DNA from: Eggerthella sp. CAG:209
GTDB taxonomy: Bacteria > Actinomycetota > Coriobacteriia > Coriobacteriales > Eggerthellaceae
Assembly: GCA_000436075.1 (NCBI GenBank)
Contig: FR884633.1
Location: 38,106-50,686 of the forward strand
Reading direction: 5' to 3'
Length of the DNA: 12,581 bases
Part shown: positions 6,187-12,581 of the stretch, one piece after another
Position numbering within the stretch: position 1 is the stretch's first letter
Layout of the letters: each line of letters opens with the position of its first letter
Translations under genes and position numbers: made by a program
The notes under the pieces: generated by a model
Told to the model about the DNA's origin: nothing
Databases searched by the model: none
The model's input: the letters and a program-made list of their open reading frames with translations, nothing else

Positions 6187-7077
6187 ATGTTTGAAACAGC
6201 AACGCATCGTTTTATCCAAGGGGTAAATGGTGTAACCATTCACACGGTAGTGATGGGGGAAGGCGAGCCTCTTCTCCTGCTTCATGGGCATCCTGAAACA
6301 TATCTTATGTGGCATAAGGTTGCAGGTGATTTAGCTCATCGTTTTACCGTGGTCATGTGCGATCTGCGTGGTTATGGCGATAGCGACAAGCCCGAAGGGC
6401 TGCCTGATCATAGCACCTATTCGAAACGCATCATGGCCGAAGACTGCATTGCCGTGATGGGCAAGCTAGGGTTCGACCGCTTTTCCGTCATGGGGCACGA
6501 CCGTGGCGCCCGTGTCGCATACCGAATGGCGCTCGATCATCCAGAAGTGGTTAAGAAGCTTGTGCTTCTCGATATCGTTTCGACGTATGACATGTATGCC
6601 TTAAGCTCGGCGGAGTTCGCAAAGGCGCTATTCCATTGGTATCTGCTTACGCAGGACGAGCCATTCCCTGAAGACCTTATTCTTTCCAGTCGGAAAATGT
6701 ACTTCCGCAATGCGCTGCACATCGGTCGCTACAATTCGGAAAACGACACCTCTTCTGAAGCGTTCCCTCAAGAGGTGTACGACGAATACCTTCGCCACTA
6801 CAACATGGAATGCATTCACTCCATTTGCGAGGAATACCGTGCCGGCGAATGCATCGACCGCTTCCTTGACAAGGAAGACCTTGATGCGGGCAAGAAAATC
6901 ACCGCTGAAACATTGGTGCTGTGGGGCGCAAACGGTCTGGTGGAAAAGTTTTTCAACCCACTGCAATGCTGGCTTAAGTTCTGCATAAACGTGCAAGGGC
7001 GTACGCTTCCGTGCGGCCATTTTATTCCCGAGGAAGCGCCTATTCCGTTGTTGGCAGAAGTTCAGCGGTTTTTATAG
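6187..7077 (+). CDS. alpha/beta hydrolase, haloacetate (fluoroacetate) dehalogenase-like
   Basis: A 296-residue alpha/beta hydrolase matching the fluoroacetate/haloacetate dehalogenase family, which replaces the halogen of a 2-haloacid by hydroxyl. The sequence shows the oxyanion motif HGHP (33-36), DLRGYGDSDKP (59-69), nucleophile Asp105 in GHDRGARV (103-110) with Arg106 and Arg109 for the carboxylate, acid Asp129, the halide-pocket pair His150-Trp151, Tyr217 in CEEYRA, and base His278 in CGHF. Spacings Asp105-Asp129 (24) and Asp105-His150 (45) equal those of the well-studied Rhodopseudomonas enzyme as I remember it. ATG 6187 is chosen because the family begins near here and TAAGG (6170-6174) aligns well; GTG 6148 would add 13 residues. 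It has its own promoter with the shared operator. An epoxide hydrolase is less likely because the two cap tyrosines and their context do not fit. Activity on fluoroacetate is inferred. Confidence 0.85.
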   Translation: MFETATHRFIQGVNGVTIHTVVMGEGEPLLLLHGHPETYLMWHKVAGDLAHRFTVVMCDLRGYGDSDKPEGLPDHSTYSKRIMAEDCIAVMGKLGFDRFSVMGHDRGARVAYRMALDHPEVVKKLVLLDIVSTYDMYALSSAEFAKALFHWYLLTQDEPFPEDLILSSRKMYFRNALHIGRYNSENDTSSEAFPQEVYDEYLRHYNMECIHSICEEYRAGECIDRFLDKEDLDAGKKITAETLVLWGANGLVEKFFNPLQCWLKFCINVQGRTLPCGHFIPEEAPIPLLAEVQRFL

Positions 7078-7088
7078 AGCAGAAAACG

Positions 7089-7107
7089 CCGCATACTAGC
7101 GGTTTTT
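7089..7107 (+). terminator. possible weak terminator after the hydrolase
   Basis: CCGC/GCGG with loop ATACTA is followed by TTTTT, with an A-run upstream that could pair with part of the T tract. The stem is short, so some read-through into the nitroreductase gene is expected. Confidence 0.4.
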
Positions 7108-7202
7108 CAGGAGGGGTTGCGTTTGCTGGGCGTGGGGCCTGGCGGCGCAGCGAAATCAATCTTGTGAAGGGGAGCGCGAAAGCGCAGAAAGGAATGATTG
7201 AG

Positions 7203-7778
7203 ATGGAGTTGATGGAGGCAATCAAGGGCAGGCGCAGCATTAGGAAGTTCAAGCCTGATCCGATTCCGAAAGAAGATCTTGAAGAGATTATTCAGGCTGG
7301 CCTTTGTGCACCTTCGGCGCAGAACTTACAGCCGTGGTACTTCGTGGCTCTAACCAAAAAGGAAGATCTGTCCTACTTGTTCTCGGAATTGGGAACTACC
7401 GCGTTTTCTCACCGCAAGGAGCTTGAGGCGCGCTTCAAGAACAACCCTGAAGTGGTAGAGGAAACCATGGAATTCATGTCGGCAATGGGCGGTTCGCAGA
7501 CCATTATTCTGGGCTTCTTGAACAAGCCCGATTATTCTGACGAGCTTCTTCCAAGCTGCATTGAGAGTGTTGCTGCCGCCATGGAAAACATGTGCCTTGC
7601 CGCATACGACAAGGGCATTGCGTCATGCTGGGTCGAAGCGGTGGTGCGCGCAGGCAACGCTTTGGGCAGCCACTTTGCAACCGGTCATGGCAAGCTGATT
7701 GGCGCTATTGTTCTGGGATACGCCGACATGGAGCCGAGGCCCATCAAGCAGAAGGGTGCTCGTTACGTAATTCGCTAA
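7203..7778 (+). CDS. nitroreductase-family FMN oxidoreductase
   Basis: A 191-residue nitroreductase-fold flavoprotein, probably a cytoplasmic homodimer using FMN and NAD(P)H to reduce nitro, quinone or related substrates. Visible are the N-terminal FMN-phosphate motif RRSIRKF (10-16), the APSAQNLQPWYFV segment (36-48) with Ser38, Gln40 and Asn41 typical of flavin contact, ESVAAAMENMCLAAYDKGIASCW (121-143) at the dimer and flavin edge, and LGYADMEPRP (171-180). The frame is open far upstream, but ATG 7203 lies nine bases after AGAAAGGA and gives the usual family N-terminus; ATG 7194 overlaps that site too closely. A short GCGC-GAAA-GCGC hairpin (7174-7185) sits just ahead of the ribosome binding site. 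It lies 125 bases after the hydrolase, possibly co-transcribed. Physiological substrate is unknown. Confidence 0.9.
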   Translation: MELMEAIKGRRSIRKFKPDPIPKEDLEEIIQAGLCAPSAQNLQPWYFVALTKKEDLSYLFSELGTTAFSHRKELEARFKNNPEVVEETMEFMSAMGGSQTIILGFLNKPDYSDELLPSCIESVAAAMENMCLAAYDKGIASCWVEAVVRAGNALGSHFATGHGKLIGAIVLGYADMEPRPIKQKGARYVIR

Positions 7779-7780
7779 GC

Positions 7781-7805
7781 GAAGCATCAAAGGCTGCTTC
7801 TTTTT
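7781..7805 (+). terminator. terminator 1 after nitroreductase
   Basis: GAAGCA/TGCTTC, 6 bp with loop TCAAAGGC, is followed directly by TTTTT, three bases after the nitroreductase stop. A second hairpin AGGGCA/TGCCCT (7814-7835), with TTTTT seven bases later, adds to it. Confidence 0.75.
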
Positions 7806-7850
7806 ATGGGAGCAGGGCAATGAGCCAAATGCCCTATTCGCGTTTTTAGG

Positions 7851-7884
7851 TACGCCCGCAGGTTGTTCCTGCGGGCGTATTTTT
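7851..7884 (+). terminator. strong terminator 2 after nitroreductase
   Basis: A perfect 12-bp GC-rich stem, TACGCCCGCAGG/CCTGCGGGCGTA with loop TTGTT, is followed by TTTTT. It is the third hairpin in a row and isolates the NAD synthetase gene from upstream transcription. Confidence 0.93.
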
Positions 7885-7937
7885 GTTCCAAAGTGATTAC
7901 GGGCGGGAAAATGAAGTTGGCCATGCCTTCCCGACCT

Positions 7938-7943
7938 TATAAT
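7938..7943 (+). promoter_or_regulatory. -10 box of the NAD synthetase promoter
   Basis: A perfect TATAAT lies 51 bases before the start codon. A weak -35 candidate, TTGGCC (7917-7922), is 15 bases upstream. No copy of the GAAC-N2-GTTC palindrome is present, so this promoter appears outside that group. Confidence 0.6.
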
Positions 7944-7994
7944 TGCAGGGAACGATACGCGCATCTGCCTTGGTGCGTCCCTTGAGGAGGGTTT

Positions 7995-9911
7995 ATGAAA
8001 GACGGGTTCATCACGGTTGCTACAGCAACGCCCCAAGTGGCGGTTGCCGATTGCGAAGCCAACACTCAGGCGATTCTTGCATGCATCAACGAAATGGCCG
8101 CAGCGCATGCAAAGGTAATGGTGCTTCCCGAGCTGTGCATTACGGGCTATACCTGCAGCGATTTGTTTTGGCAGACGAAATTGCTCGACGAGGCAGAGGC
8201 GGCGCTTTCCGTTATTGCGGAAGGGTCACGCCAGGTGGATGCCCTTATCGCAGTAGGAATGCCCCTTCGCGTGGCGGGGAAGCTGCTGAACGTTGCTGCC
8301 ATACTGTGCCGGGGCAAGGTATTGGGCTTCGTTCCCAAGGTGAACTTGCCTGCATATAACGAGTTCTACGAAACACGCCACTTTATGTCTGGGTCTGCCG
8401 ATATGGGTACGGTCCAGTTCGGCGGCGAAGAGATACCCGTCGGCACCAACCTGCTGTTTTCTTGCGAAAACGTGGCGGATCTTTGCGTAGCCGCTGAAAT
8501 ATGCGAAGACTTGTGGGTTCCCAATCCGCCTAGCGTGCAGCATGCGTTGGCGGGGGCTAGCGTAATCTGCAACCTTTCCGCCAGCGATGAAATGGTGGGG
8601 AAGGGAAGCTATCGCCGAGATTTGGTGGCTGGGCAATCGGCCCGTTTGGTGTGCGCCTATCTGTACGCCACGGCCGGGGAGGGCGAATCCACTACCGATT
8701 TGGTGTTTGGCGGACAGAACCTTATCGCCGAAAATGGCACCGTGCTAGCGGAATCGGCCACGTTTGAAAACGAGATCAATGTGGCTACTATCGATGTACA
8801 GCGTCTTGCTTCGGAACGCCGCCGCATGAGCACGTTCCCCGCAGCTGAATCGAAGGAGTACCGCGAAATTTCCTTCGCTTTGGCCGAGGAGGAAACGAAG
8901 CTGGCGCGCTTCTTTGATGCTGATCCGTTCGTTCCCTCCAACGCAGATCAGCTCTCCGATCGCTGCGAGGAAATCCTGAACATCCAAGCGCTGGGTCTGA
9001 AGAAGCGTCTGGCTCACACGCATGCGAGAAGTGCCGTGGTTGGTATTTCCGGCGGTTTGGATTCAACCTTGGCACTGCTGGTAACGGCGCGTGCCTTCGA
9101 CATGCTTGGGCTGCCCCGTAAGGGCATCGTTGCGGTAACCATGCCGGGCTTCGGCACCACCGACCGCACTTATAACAATGCTGTTGCCATGATTAAAAGC
9201 TTGGGTGCCACGTTCAAGGAGGTTCCCATTGCCAAGGCGGTAATGCAGCATTTTGCCGATATCGATCATGATGCGTCGATCCACGATGTGACGTACGAAA
9301 ACAGCCAGGCGCGCGAGCGCACGCAGATCCTGATGGACATTGCCAACCAGGCAAATGGCTTCGTCATAGGCACAGGTGATCTTTCCGAGCTTGCCCTGGG
9401 TTGGGCCACTTACAATGGCGACCACATGTCCATGTATGCGGTGAATGCTTCGGTTCCCAAAACGCTTGTGCGCCATTTGGTTCGCCACTATGCCGACACG
9501 AGTGCCGATGAAGTGCTTGCGGGGGTTCTGTACGACGTTCTCGATACGCCGGTGAGCCCAGAGCTTCTTCCTCCGGAAGACGGCGCTATCTCTCAGAAGA
9601 CGGAAGATTTGGTGGGGCCGTATGAGCTGCACGATTTTTTCCTGTATCAGATGCTTCGCATGTGCTTTCCTCCCGCGAAGATCTATCGCGTTGCCAAGGA
9701 GGCTTTTGCGGGACGCTATAGCAACGAAACCATCCTGAAGTGGTTGCGCACGTTCTATTGGCGTTTTTTCTCGCAGCAGTTCAAGCGTTCGTGTTTGCCC
9801 GACGGCCCTAAGGTGGGTAGCGTTGCGGTGTCTCCGCGAGGCGATCTGCGTATGCCTTCCGATGCTTGCGTGAGCGCATGGATCAAGGAAGTGGAAACGC
9901 TTCAGCCGTAA
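7995..9911 (+). CDS. nadE: glutamine-dependent NAD+ synthetase
   Basis: A 638-residue two-domain enzyme for the last step of NAD+ synthesis: nicotinate adenine dinucleotide is adenylated with ATP and amidated with ammonia released from glutamine. The N-terminal nitrilase-fold glutaminase shows its Glu-Lys-Cys triad at Glu46 (LPELCITGY), Lys115 (PKVNLPAYNEFYE) and Cys170 (AEICEDLW), spaced as in the long NadE form. The C-terminal synthetase has the PP-loop SGGLDS (352-357) and downstream GTGDLSELALGWATYNGDHM and DKxK-like substrate segments. Length is near that of the long actinobacterial form. The ATG follows TTGAGGAGGG at good spacing. It has its own promoter, is isolated by terminators, and faces the LysR gene convergently. 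No convincing terminator was found in the 78 bases between them. Housekeeping function is nearly certain. Confidence 0.97.
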   Translation: MKDGFITVATATPQVAVADCEANTQAILACINEMAAAHAKVMVLPELCITGYTCSDLFWQTKLLDEAEAALSVIAEGSRQVDALIAVGMPLRVAGKLLNVAAILCRGKVLGFVPKVNLPAYNEFYETRHFMSGSADMGTVQFGGEEIPVGTNLLFSCENVADLCVAAEICEDLWVPNPPSVQHALAGASVICNLSASDEMVGKGSYRRDLVAGQSARLVCAYLYATAGEGESTTDLVFGGQNLIAENGTVLAESATFENEINVATIDVQRLASERRRMSTFPAAESKEYREISFALAEEETKLARFFDADPFVPSNADQLSDRCEEILNIQALGLKKRLAHTHARSAVVGISGGLDSTLALLVTARAFDMLGLPRKGIVAVTMPGFGTTDRTYNNAVAMIKSLGATFKEVPIAKAVMQHFADIDHDASIHDVTYENSQARERTQILMDIANQANGFVIGTGDLSELALGWATYNGDHMSMYAVNASVPKTLVRHLVRHYADTSADEVLAGVLYDVLDTPVSPELLPPEDGAISQKTEDLVGPYELHDFFLYQMLRMCFPPAKIYRVAKEAFAGRYSNETILKWLRTFYWRFFSQQFKRSCLPDGPKVGSVAVSPRGDLRMPSDACVSAWIKEVETLQP

Positions 9912-9989
9912 ATTACGTCGCGAGCAATGAAGTCGTTGCGTTTGCGGGCAAGGCAATACGGTAGCCCCAGCGATGCCGGAATTGGCGTT

Positions 9990-10913
9990 TTAAGCAGTAA
10001 AGTCGCTCCGTTCGTAGGCGGGGGCTTCGAACGAAAGCAGATAGTCGATGAACGCTTGCGTGGCGGAGTTTAGTGCGTCGTCTTCGCGACGGGTGAGCGA
10101 AATAGGATAGAACTCTTCGGCACCTTCCACATCGAGCGGCAGGATAACCATGTCGGGGTTTGGCGCTAAATTCGAGGTGAGCATGGTTAGGGCTACGCTT
10201 GATTCGTGTACGGCGAGCGCACCCAGGATCACCTCGTCTTCGTAGTTGCGCACCAACGTTAGTTTGCTAAGGGGTGCGTTGGTTTCTTGCAGGAATGCTT
10301 CGAGGGTTTCCCCGCAAGCTATGCCGCGTCGGTAGGTGATTACGGTATGGCCGATTAGATTTTCGTAACGCACTTTTTTGAGCGCTGCTAGCGGATGGTC
10401 GCGACGCAACGCTACCACTAAGCGCTGATGAAAGAGCGTGGTGCAGGTGATCCCTGGCTTATGGACGGGCCCCGCAATTACCAGGTCGCATACACCCTGT
10501 TCGAGCTTTTGATTCAAAGGCGCTGTTTCGCCCTGTAATACATGAAACTCGGTTTTGTCTCCGAATTGTGAACGAAAACCCTGCATTGCTACGGGAAGAT
10601 AGCCTGATCGCACCGTTGCGATAGCGCCTACGTTGATGGATCCGGAAAGGCCGTTGCTTCTGCGGTCGAGCTCGGCAATGCCTCTGTCGATGGAAGCAAG
10701 CCCCTCTGAAACGTACTTCAAGAATACTCGTCCATCATCGGTAAGCTGCACGTTGCGTCCCGCCTTACAAAATAGCCGGCATCCAAGTTCCTTTTCCAGG
10801 GAAGAAATGGAGTGGGAGAGGGCAGACTGTGAGACGTGAAGGCTTTCTGCCGAGCGCGTGTAGTGTTCGGTTTTCGCCAAATGGCAGAAATAGGTGAGTT
10901 GAGCGAGGTTCAT
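9990..10913 (-). CDS. LysR-family transcriptional regulator
   Basis: A 307-residue LysR-type regulator. The N-terminal winged helix-turn-helix covers about residues 1-60, with the recognition region RSAESLHVSQSALSHSISSLEKELG, and a linker helix reaches about 88. The C-terminal periplasmic-binding-like effector domain follows, starting near GSINVGAIATVRSGYLP. Length is typical. The start is set by AGAGGAG eight bases before the ATG. It is divergent from the maoC-VOC pair, the classic LysR arrangement, so it probably controls these genes and itself; the effector is unknown. LysR sites usually show T-N11-A dyads; the window's GAAC-N2-GTTC palindromes do not fit that pattern well, so a role in the decarboxylase regulon is unproven. 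Confidence 0.95.
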   Translation of the reverse strand: MNLAQLTYFCHLAKTEHYTRSAESLHVSQSALSHSISSLEKELGCRLFCKAGRNVQLTDDGRVFLKYVSEGLASIDRGIAELDRRSNGLSGSINVGAIATVRSGYLPVAMQGFRSQFGDKTEFHVLQGETAPLNQKLEQGVCDLVIAGPVHKPGITCTTLFHQRLVVALRRDHPLAALKKVRYENLIGHTVITYRRGIACGETLEAFLQETNAPLSKLTLVRNYEDEVILGALAVHESSVALTMLTSNLAPNPDMVILPLDVEGAEEFYPISLTRREDDALNSATQAFIDYLLSFEAPAYERSDFTA

Positions 10914-11044
10914 CGAAGCATCTCCTCTTTAAGGCGCGCCCGTGAAATGGGTATATGCGCAATCATGAATCCTGCTCATATATTAGCGCAGGTTCTGCCA
11001 ATACTTTGCAGCAGACGTAAAAGCCTTAGTGGAGTACCGTTTTT

Positions 11045-11070
11045 CTTGCGAGATCAAAAGGTTTCGCAAG
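11045..11070. promoter_or_regulatory. dyad, candidate LysR operator
   Basis: CTTGCGA (11045-11051) and TCGCAAG (11064-11070) are perfect complements 12 bases apart, in the divergent region between the LysR gene and maoC. Interrupted dyads in this position are typical LysR sites, though the spacing is wider than a standard T-N11-A box. As RNA it could also form a hairpin. Confidence 0.35.
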
Positions 11071-11097
11071 GAATCGTTTGCGCATTGGTTGCTTGTT

Positions 11098-11209
11098 CTG
11101 CGGGAGGATCGATTGCGGCGTTTCGTTGTTTGGACCAGATTACCAAGTGGAAACCCTGACCAAACATTAGCTGGTTCGAAGTGCAACGAAACGCCGCATT
11201 GATCCGCAG
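11098..11209 (+). ncRNA. long inverted repeat with structured loop in maoC leader
   Basis: TGCGGCGTTTCGTTG (11114-11128) is an exact complement of CAACGAAACGCCGCA (11184-11198). Outside it GATC (11107-11110) pairs with GATC (11201-11204), and CTGCG (11098-11102) with CGCAG (11205-11209), giving about 24 bp. The 55-base loop has further complementary pieces in crossed order: GTTTGG (11128-11133) with CCAAAC (11160-11165), and CCAG (11135-11138) with CTGG (11171-11174), which would make a pseudoknot. The maoC ribosome binding site (about 11224-11232) follows closely. A cis-regulatory RNA, a small mobile palindromic element and a DNA hairpin site are all open. Confidence 0.45.
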
Positions 11210-11240
11210 GAGACGGTGACCGGCAGGAAGGGGATCGGCA

Positions 11241-11675
11241 ATGACTAAGGTACCTTTGGAGGTTGGCAACAGCTGTTCGTTCACGAAGACGGTTAGCGAA
11301 TCTGACGTATATCAGTTCGGTGGTATTACGGGAGATTACAGCCAGATGCACTTCAACGAGGCGTTCATGAAAACCACGAAGTACGGGACGCGCATCGTGC
11401 ATGGCGTGCTTACCTTTGCCTTTGGTAGCACGGCTTCAACCCTCATTCAGCAAAAATACGAGTCTCCCATTCCCAGTGCATCGTATGGATACGATCATTT
11501 GCGCTTTACCGCACCCGTGTATTTTGGCGATACCCTTACAGCGACTTATACCGTAAAAGAGGTGGACGAGGCTGCCATGAAAACGTACGCCGATGTGGTT
11601 GTTACCAACCAGGACGGTACGGTGGTGTGCGTAGCGACGCATATCTTGAAGTTCTTCGAGGTGGAAGGCGAATAA
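11241..11675 (+). CDS. MaoC-like (R)-specific enoyl-CoA hydratase family protein
   Basis: A 144-residue single hot-dog-fold MaoC dehydratase-family protein, expected to hydrate enoyl-CoA or dehydrate 3-hydroxyacyl-CoA thioesters. The hydratase-2 catalytic pair is Asp32 and His37 in ITGDYSQMHFNEAF (29-42), with the supporting YGTRIVHGVLT segment (48-58). The usual Asn-Pro between them is replaced by Ser-Gln-Met, a variation that may shift substrate. The ATG follows CAGGAAGGGG. The VOC gene starts one base after its stop, so the two are almost certainly one operon under a LysR-type divergent promoter and perhaps the leader stem at 11098-11209. Substrate is unknown. Confidence 0.88.
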   Translation: MTKVPLEVGNSCSFTKTVSESDVYQFGGITGDYSQMHFNEAFMKTTKYGTRIVHGVLTFAFGSTASTLIQQKYESPIPSASYGYDHLRFTAPVYFGDTLTATYTVKEVDEAAMKTYADVVVTNQDGTVVCVATHILKFFEVEGE

Positions 11676-11676
11676 C

Positions 11677-12024
11677 ATGGCGGCTCCGTGCGTTGAACAT
11701 GTAGCGGTAAGAGTTCGCGATTTCGAAGCAGCTCTAGCGTTTTTCACCGACGTGATGGGCATGGAAATCACGTTGACTGACCCGGCGTCGGGCGAATCGC
11801 CTTTGGATCAGGCATGGGTTGGCGGCATTCAACTTCAGCGAGGTGAAGCGGGCAGCGGCGACTACTCGGGCGATGTTTCCCACATTGGTCTGGTTGCCGA
11901 CGACGTGGACGCTCTTTTGGAAGCGGTGTATGCCCAGCGTGGCGTGAAGCAGGCTGAAGGCAAACCTCGCAATTGGTTTGTTACGCCGTTTGGTTTAACC
12001 ATCGAGATAAACGGGCGGCAGTAG
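11677..12024 (+). CDS. VOC (glyoxalase/bleomycin-resistance-fold) family protein
   Basis: A 115-residue single vicinal-oxygen-chelate protein with two beta-alpha-beta-beta-beta units. Candidate metal ligands are His8 (VEHVAVRV), Gln52 or Gln54 (GIQLQR), His69 (SHIGLVADD) and Glu110 (FGLTIEING), so a metal site is likely preserved. Family members include glyoxalase I, methylmalonyl-CoA epimerase and aromatic ring-cleavage dioxygenases; the size and the neighbouring CoA-type enzyme make a lyase or epimerase on a small acid plausible, but nothing fixes the reaction. It starts one base after maoC. Confidence 0.85.
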   Translation: MAAPCVEHVAVRVRDFEAALAFFTDVMGMEITLTDPASGESPLDQAWVGGIQLQRGEAGSGDYSGDVSHIGLVADDVDALLEAVYAQRGVKQAEGKPRNWFVTPFGLTIEINGRQ

Positions 12025-12136
12025 CTGCGGCTGGTGGAGGTGTCGCCGTCTACGGCTACGCTGCGGGTGTCGATTCTGCTGTTGGCGTGGGCGCGATTTA
12101 TGGAGGCATCGTCGCCAACGGCTGCTGTATTGCCTT

Positions 12137-12157
12137 GGCGCAGCGTTTCGCTGCGCC
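12137..12157. other. hairpin between VOC and reductase genes
   Basis: GGCGCAGCG/CGCTGCGCC forms a perfect 9-bp stem with loop TTT. The bases after it are G-rich rather than a T tract, so it is at best a poor terminator. The rest of the 171-base gap (12025-12195) is GC-rich with two frames free of stops, but no ribosome binding site or recognisable protein. Confidence 0.45.
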
Positions 12158-12195
12158 TGTTGGGGGATATTGAATTTGTTTAACTAGGGGGAGCA

Positions 12196-12581
12196 ATGAA
12201 GGTTTGCGTTTTAGGGGCTGGCTCGCTGGGAAGCACCATCGGCGGTGCGTTGGCGAAAGCTGGCAACGAGGTTCATTTCGTGGGGCGCGCTCCGCACATG
12301 AATGCCATCAATGAAAATGGCCTGGTTATGGTAACGCCTACAGGAGAGGAAACCGTAAGGCTTTCGGGTCATACCACGCCAGATGGCATTGGGCCGTGCG
12401 ACCTGGTCATCGTTTTGTGCAAGGCGTTCGATACCGCCAAGACCATGGAAGAGGGACGCGGGCTTGTTGGCCCCAACACTACGGTGATGTCGCTGCAGAA
12501 CGGCCTTGGCGCAGAAGACGTGTTGTGTGATTGCGTCGGTGCCGAGCATGTTATCGGCGGCAAAACCTATATCGGCGGAAT
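12196..12581 (+). CDS. 2-dehydropantoate 2-reductase-like (ApbA/PanE), 3' end beyond window
   Basis: The first 128 residues of an ApbA/PanE-family NADPH-dependent reductase, which reduces ketopantoate to pantoate for CoA synthesis or acts on related 2-keto acids. The Rossmann nucleotide motif GAGSLG is at 7-12, with Arg31 in the usual NADPH-phosphate position. Lys76 in LCKAFDT and Asn102 in LQNGLG match the E. coli Lys72 and Asn98 with a constant offset. The ATG follows AGGGGGAG (about 12185-12192). The gene runs off the window before the C-terminal domain. It lies 171 bases after the VOC gene and may or may not be in the same transcript. Many genomes carry several ApbA paralogues, so true pantothenate function is not certain. 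Confidence 0.9.
   Translation, partial: MKVCVLGAGSLGSTIGGALAKAGNEVHFVGRAPHMNAINENGLVMVTPTGEETVRLSGHTTPDGIGPCDLVIVLCKAFDTAKTMEEGRGLVGPNTTVMSLQNGLGAEDVLCDCVGAEHVIGGKTYIGG

Larger units (their letters stand above)
10914..11240. other. 327-base divergent regulatory region
   Basis: No gene is seen between the LysR start and the maoC start. The region holds the LysR ribosome binding site, an AT-rich stretch around 10976-10984, a dyad at 11045-11070 and a long inverted repeat with a complex loop at 11098-11209 that reaches to within about 15 bases of the maoC ribosome binding site. Confidence 0.6.

Noticed and set aside
6012..6194. A fluoride riboswitch before the dehalogenase-like gene
   Set aside because: The only structure there is the upstream terminator hairpin; the pseudoknotted crcB-type layout is not visible and the leader is too short.
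7011..7202. An N-terminal extension of the nitroreductase
   Set aside because: The frame is open, but the extra residues overlap the hydrolase end and its downstream hairpin, and a good ribosome binding site plus the family N-terminus point to 7203.
12025..12173. A small Gly/Ala-rich ORF, or in-frame read-through past the VOC stop
   Set aside because: Two frames are free of stops, but the stretch is short and GC-rich, with no ribosome binding site and no similarity to the VOC fold; chance is sufficient.

Overview
The window looks like a bacterial chromosome segment from an anaerobic or gut-associated lineage. My best guess is an actinobacterium of the Coriobacteriia/Eggerthellaceae type, with Firmicutes as the alternative. 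This rests only on gene content (hydroxyarylate decarboxylase, haloacetate-dehalogenase-like hydrolase, nitroreductase, MaoC, many strong GGAGG ribosome binding sites) and a GC content that looks to be in the mid-50s by eye. No rRNA, tRNA, insertion sequence, CRISPR array or phage gene was seen.

Layout. A minus-strand ArsB/NhaD-type ion transporter (64-1350) is followed by a 677-base gap rich in dyads and hairpins. The gap ends in a 16-codon leader ORF (2028-2078) three bases ahead of a multi-membrane-span NCS2-like permease (2082-3536), which has a strong terminator. A second gap (3537-3978) holds a long imperfect hairpin and a T8G8 homopolymer junction. It leads into a two-gene operon for an LpdC/BsdC-type hydroxyarylic-acid decarboxylase (3979-5457) and its LpdB/UbiX-type flavin prenyltransferase (5461-6021), closed by a cUUCGg terminator. 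Next come an alpha/beta hydrolase carrying every catalytic residue of fluoroacetate/haloacetate dehalogenases (6187-7077), an FMN nitroreductase (7203-7778), a run of terminators, and glutamine-dependent NAD+ synthetase (7995-9911). A convergent LysR regulator (9990-10913) is divergent from a MaoC dehydratase (11241-11675), a VOC protein (11677-12024) and a ketopantoate-reductase-like gene cut by the window end (12196-12581).

How it may work together. The palindrome GAAC-N2-GTTC occurs three times in the window as far as I could find by eye, always between genes: 1759-1768 (leader/permease side), 3952-3961 (just after TATAAT in front of the decarboxylase operon) and 6118-6127 (just after TATACT in front of the dehalogenase-like gene). 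A degenerate fourth copy lies exactly 21 bp from the first. I infer a small regulon linking an uptake system, an aromatic-acid decarboxylase with its cofactor enzyme, and a putative dehalogenase. The regulator and the true substrates cannot be read from this window.

The other notable non-coding signals are the structured leader with a mini-ORF before the permease and a long stem with a complex loop just before the maoC ribosome binding site.
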